NCBI GenBank assembly: GCA_965276785.1
Contig: OZ255629.1
Span: 2,294,001-2,358,000, forward strand
DNA length: 64,000 nt
Source of the DNA: LMUY01 sp965276785
GTDB lineage: Bacteria > Pseudomonadota > Alphaproteobacteria > Acetobacterales > Acetobacteraceae
Direction of reading: 5' to 3'
Each line of letters opens with the position of its first letter. Position 1 is the stretch's first letter. The translations under genes and the position numbers were made by a program. The notes under the pieces are model-generated. The model was not told the origin of the DNA. It ran no database searches and was given only the letters and a program-made list of their open reading frames with translations. Below are positions 62,704 through 64,000 of this stretch, in pieces.

Positions 62704-63825
62704 ATGAGCAACGCCGGGGTCATCACCCGTAGACAGGCGACTGCGACGATGGTTGGGCTGGCAATGGCCGGCTTTGCCGGTGGTGCCGGTAAGGCTCGCG
62801 CTCAGCCTCTGCGCAGCGTTGAGATAAATTACGGCGCCGCGTACATCTCGCCGGCCGTGGCTCCGTTGTTTTCGGTCCCGCAAGCCGCTGGTTTCTGGAA
62901 GGAGGACGGGCTCGACGTGACCGTTCATGGCGTGGCAGGCGGAGGCAACGCGCTGCAACAGCTTATCCACGGCAACGTCGTGATGACTGTCTCGGGCACG
63001 CCGGAGTTCTTTTCTAGTCGTACCGGCGGCGCATCGGTGATTGCGGTAGCAAACGCCTACGACCGTAACACCTATTACCCCGTCGTCCCGACCGCGGGCA
63101 GCATAAACTCCGCTGCCGACCTCATCCAGCTCAAAGGCAAGGCAATCGGCTATCCGTCTCTGGACGGCGGAGATACCATCTTCGGCAACTTGATGCTCAG
63201 GTCCGTTGGGTTGGACCCCGACCGCGATATCACCAAGATTGTTGCGGGGGCGCCCGTCACCGGCCTTTACGAGTTGAAAACTGGACGCGTCGACGCGCTG
63301 CTCTACTGGGAATCCGCCTATGCCCAGATGGAGGTACAGGGCGGCGGCTTTCGTCGGATCGATAAAATCCCGGTGCTTGATCCACTGGCTTTTGTGCAGG
63401 GTTTTTTCACTTCCAACCAGCTCGTACAGCAGGAGCCGAAACTCATTGCCGGGCTGCTCCGTGGCATGGCCAAAGGGTTGGTGTTCGCCAATGAGAATCC
63501 CGAGACAGCGGTTCACATGCATTGGGACGTGTTTCCTCTGACCAAACCCGCCGGGCTGCCGAACGCCGAGGCGATGCGGCAGGCCAAGTTCATCCTGCAG
63601 GATCAGATGAAGACGTTCCAGAATGCACTCAATGGCCGGTTCGGCGCCGTGTCGCTGCCGATGGTCGAAGCAATGAGAGACGTTCTCTTCGACGCTAAGC
63701 AGATCAAGGCGAAGCTCCCGCCCGAGGAGTATTTCACGGATCGGTTCCTGAACGAGGCCAACGACTTTGATCACGCGGCCGTCCGGACCAAGGCGCAGGC
63801 CGTAAACTTCCAGACGCGGGGTTAA
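62704..63825 (+). CDS. NMT1/SsuA-type ABC binding protein
   Basis: A 373-residue periplasmic binding protein with a twin-arginine-like leader (ITRRQATATMVGLAMAGFAG, cleavage near ARAQPL). Core features of the NMT1/SsuA family are GFWKEDGLDVTVHGVAGGG, NVVMTVSGTPEF, KGKAIGYPSLDGGDTI and GRVDALLYWESAYAQME. ATG 62704 after GAGGAGC. Third gene of the importer; its ligand is presumably the island's substrate. Confidence 0.9.
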   Translation: MSNAGVITRRQATATMVGLAMAGFAGGAGKARAQPLRSVEINYGAAYISPAVAPLFSVPQAAGFWKEDGLDVTVHGVAGGGNALQQLIHGNVVMTVSGTPEFFSSRTGGASVIAVANAYDRNTYYPVVPTAGSINSAADLIQLKGKAIGYPSLDGGDTIFGNLMLRSVGLDPDRDITKIVAGAPVTGLYELKTGRVDALLYWESAYAQMEVQGGGFRRIDKIPVLDPLAFVQGFFTSNQLVQQEPKLIAGLLRGMAKGLVFANENPETAVHMHWDVFPLTKPAGLPNAEAMRQAKFILQDQMKTFQNALNGRFGAVSLPMVEAMRDVLFDAKQIKAKLPPEEYFTDRFLNEANDFDHAAVRTKAQAVNFQTRG

Positions 63826-63842
63826 ACGGTGAGCGGGACGCG

Positions 63843-64000
63843 ATGAGCATCTATCGGTCCTGTGCGCTTGCCGGGGTCGCCGAGTCCCAGTTGGGCGTCG
63901 TAGCCGGCTCCACCGTGCTGACGTTGCAGGCTGAGGCGACGTTCGCAGCCCTGGATGACGCCGGGCTTGCGAAAGGCGACATCGATGGCGTCTTCTGCGC
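63843..64000 (+). CDS. thiolase-like protein, N-terminal part
   Basis: Fifty-two complete codons of a gene cut by the right edge: MSIYRSCALAGVAESQLGVV... then DDAGLAKGDIDGVFC. The last stretch resembles the KDDVDGYFC segment of the thiolase-like gene at 11994-13160, so the family is the SCP2/thiolase-like group. ATG 63843, 17 bp after the binding-protein stop. It fits CoA-linked degradation as the island's later step. Confidence 0.7.
   Translation, partial: MSIYRSCALAGVAESQLGVVAGSTVLTLQAEATFAALDDAGLAKGDIDGVFC

Overview
The window is high-GC DNA, densely packed with short gene overlaps (ATGA, GTGA and TGATG couplings). Gene content points to a Gram-negative alphaproteobacterium, most likely of the Acetobacteraceae/Rhodospirillales. 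The signs are a DUF374-waaA-lpxK-lpxL lipid A block, a dnaQ-coaE pair, a sugar porin of the OprB type, many sugar and organic-acid transporters, and extragenic palindromic repeats of an alphaproteobacterial kind. No rRNA, tRNA, CRISPR array or insertion sequence was found. The family placement is inference.

Layout. 1-4.4 kb: a DUF2064 sugar-nucleotide-type transferase, sulfite reductase CysI, FdhD and a GNAT enzyme. 4.4-8.1 kb: a UxaA-type dehydratase and an HpaI-type aldolase, divergent from a D-lactate/glycolate-type FAD oxidase; together they look like a sugar-acid degradation route. 8.2-8.7 kb: a cluster of genome-specific repeats. 8.7-14 kb: a phosphonate-family acetyltransferase, dnaQ-coaE, an inositol-phosphatase family protein, and a thiolase-like/OB-fold/FAH group. 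14.6-26 kb: a sugar uptake region with two complete ribose-type ABC transporters, two MFS carriers, an outer-membrane porin and an SDR dehydrogenase.

26.2-34.1 kb is the most unusual part. A 1257-residue protein starts with four DUF4214 repeats and ends in a compositionally different domain with a PD-(D/E)XK-like nuclease pattern. A small gene of immunity type follows 15 bp later. Next comes a near-identical, promoterless copy of the toxin's internal module, then a 709-residue protein built of EGR-type repeats. This reads as a secreted polymorphic toxin locus with an orphan module.

34.2-38 kb is the lipid A/Kdo block. 38-43.4 kb holds a stand-alone RutA-like monooxygenase and a peptide-type ABC importer that lacks ATPase genes and has repeats between its two permease genes. 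43.6-52.4 kb carries a GYD protein, a cyclase-ATPase signalling protein, a giant transglutaminase/DUF2126 protein and a TPR-glycosyltransferase.

52.5-64 kb is a catabolic island for an unidentified substrate. It encodes an HTH-citrate synthase-like protein, an MFS carrier, a TauD-type dioxygenase, an MmgE/PrpD protein, an AtuA-like protein with its DUF4387 partner, an alpha/beta hydrolase, a SsuABC-type importer and the start of a thiolase. Two copies of a 25-bp element, one ahead of the MFS gene and one ahead of the dioxygenase gene, suggest shared control.
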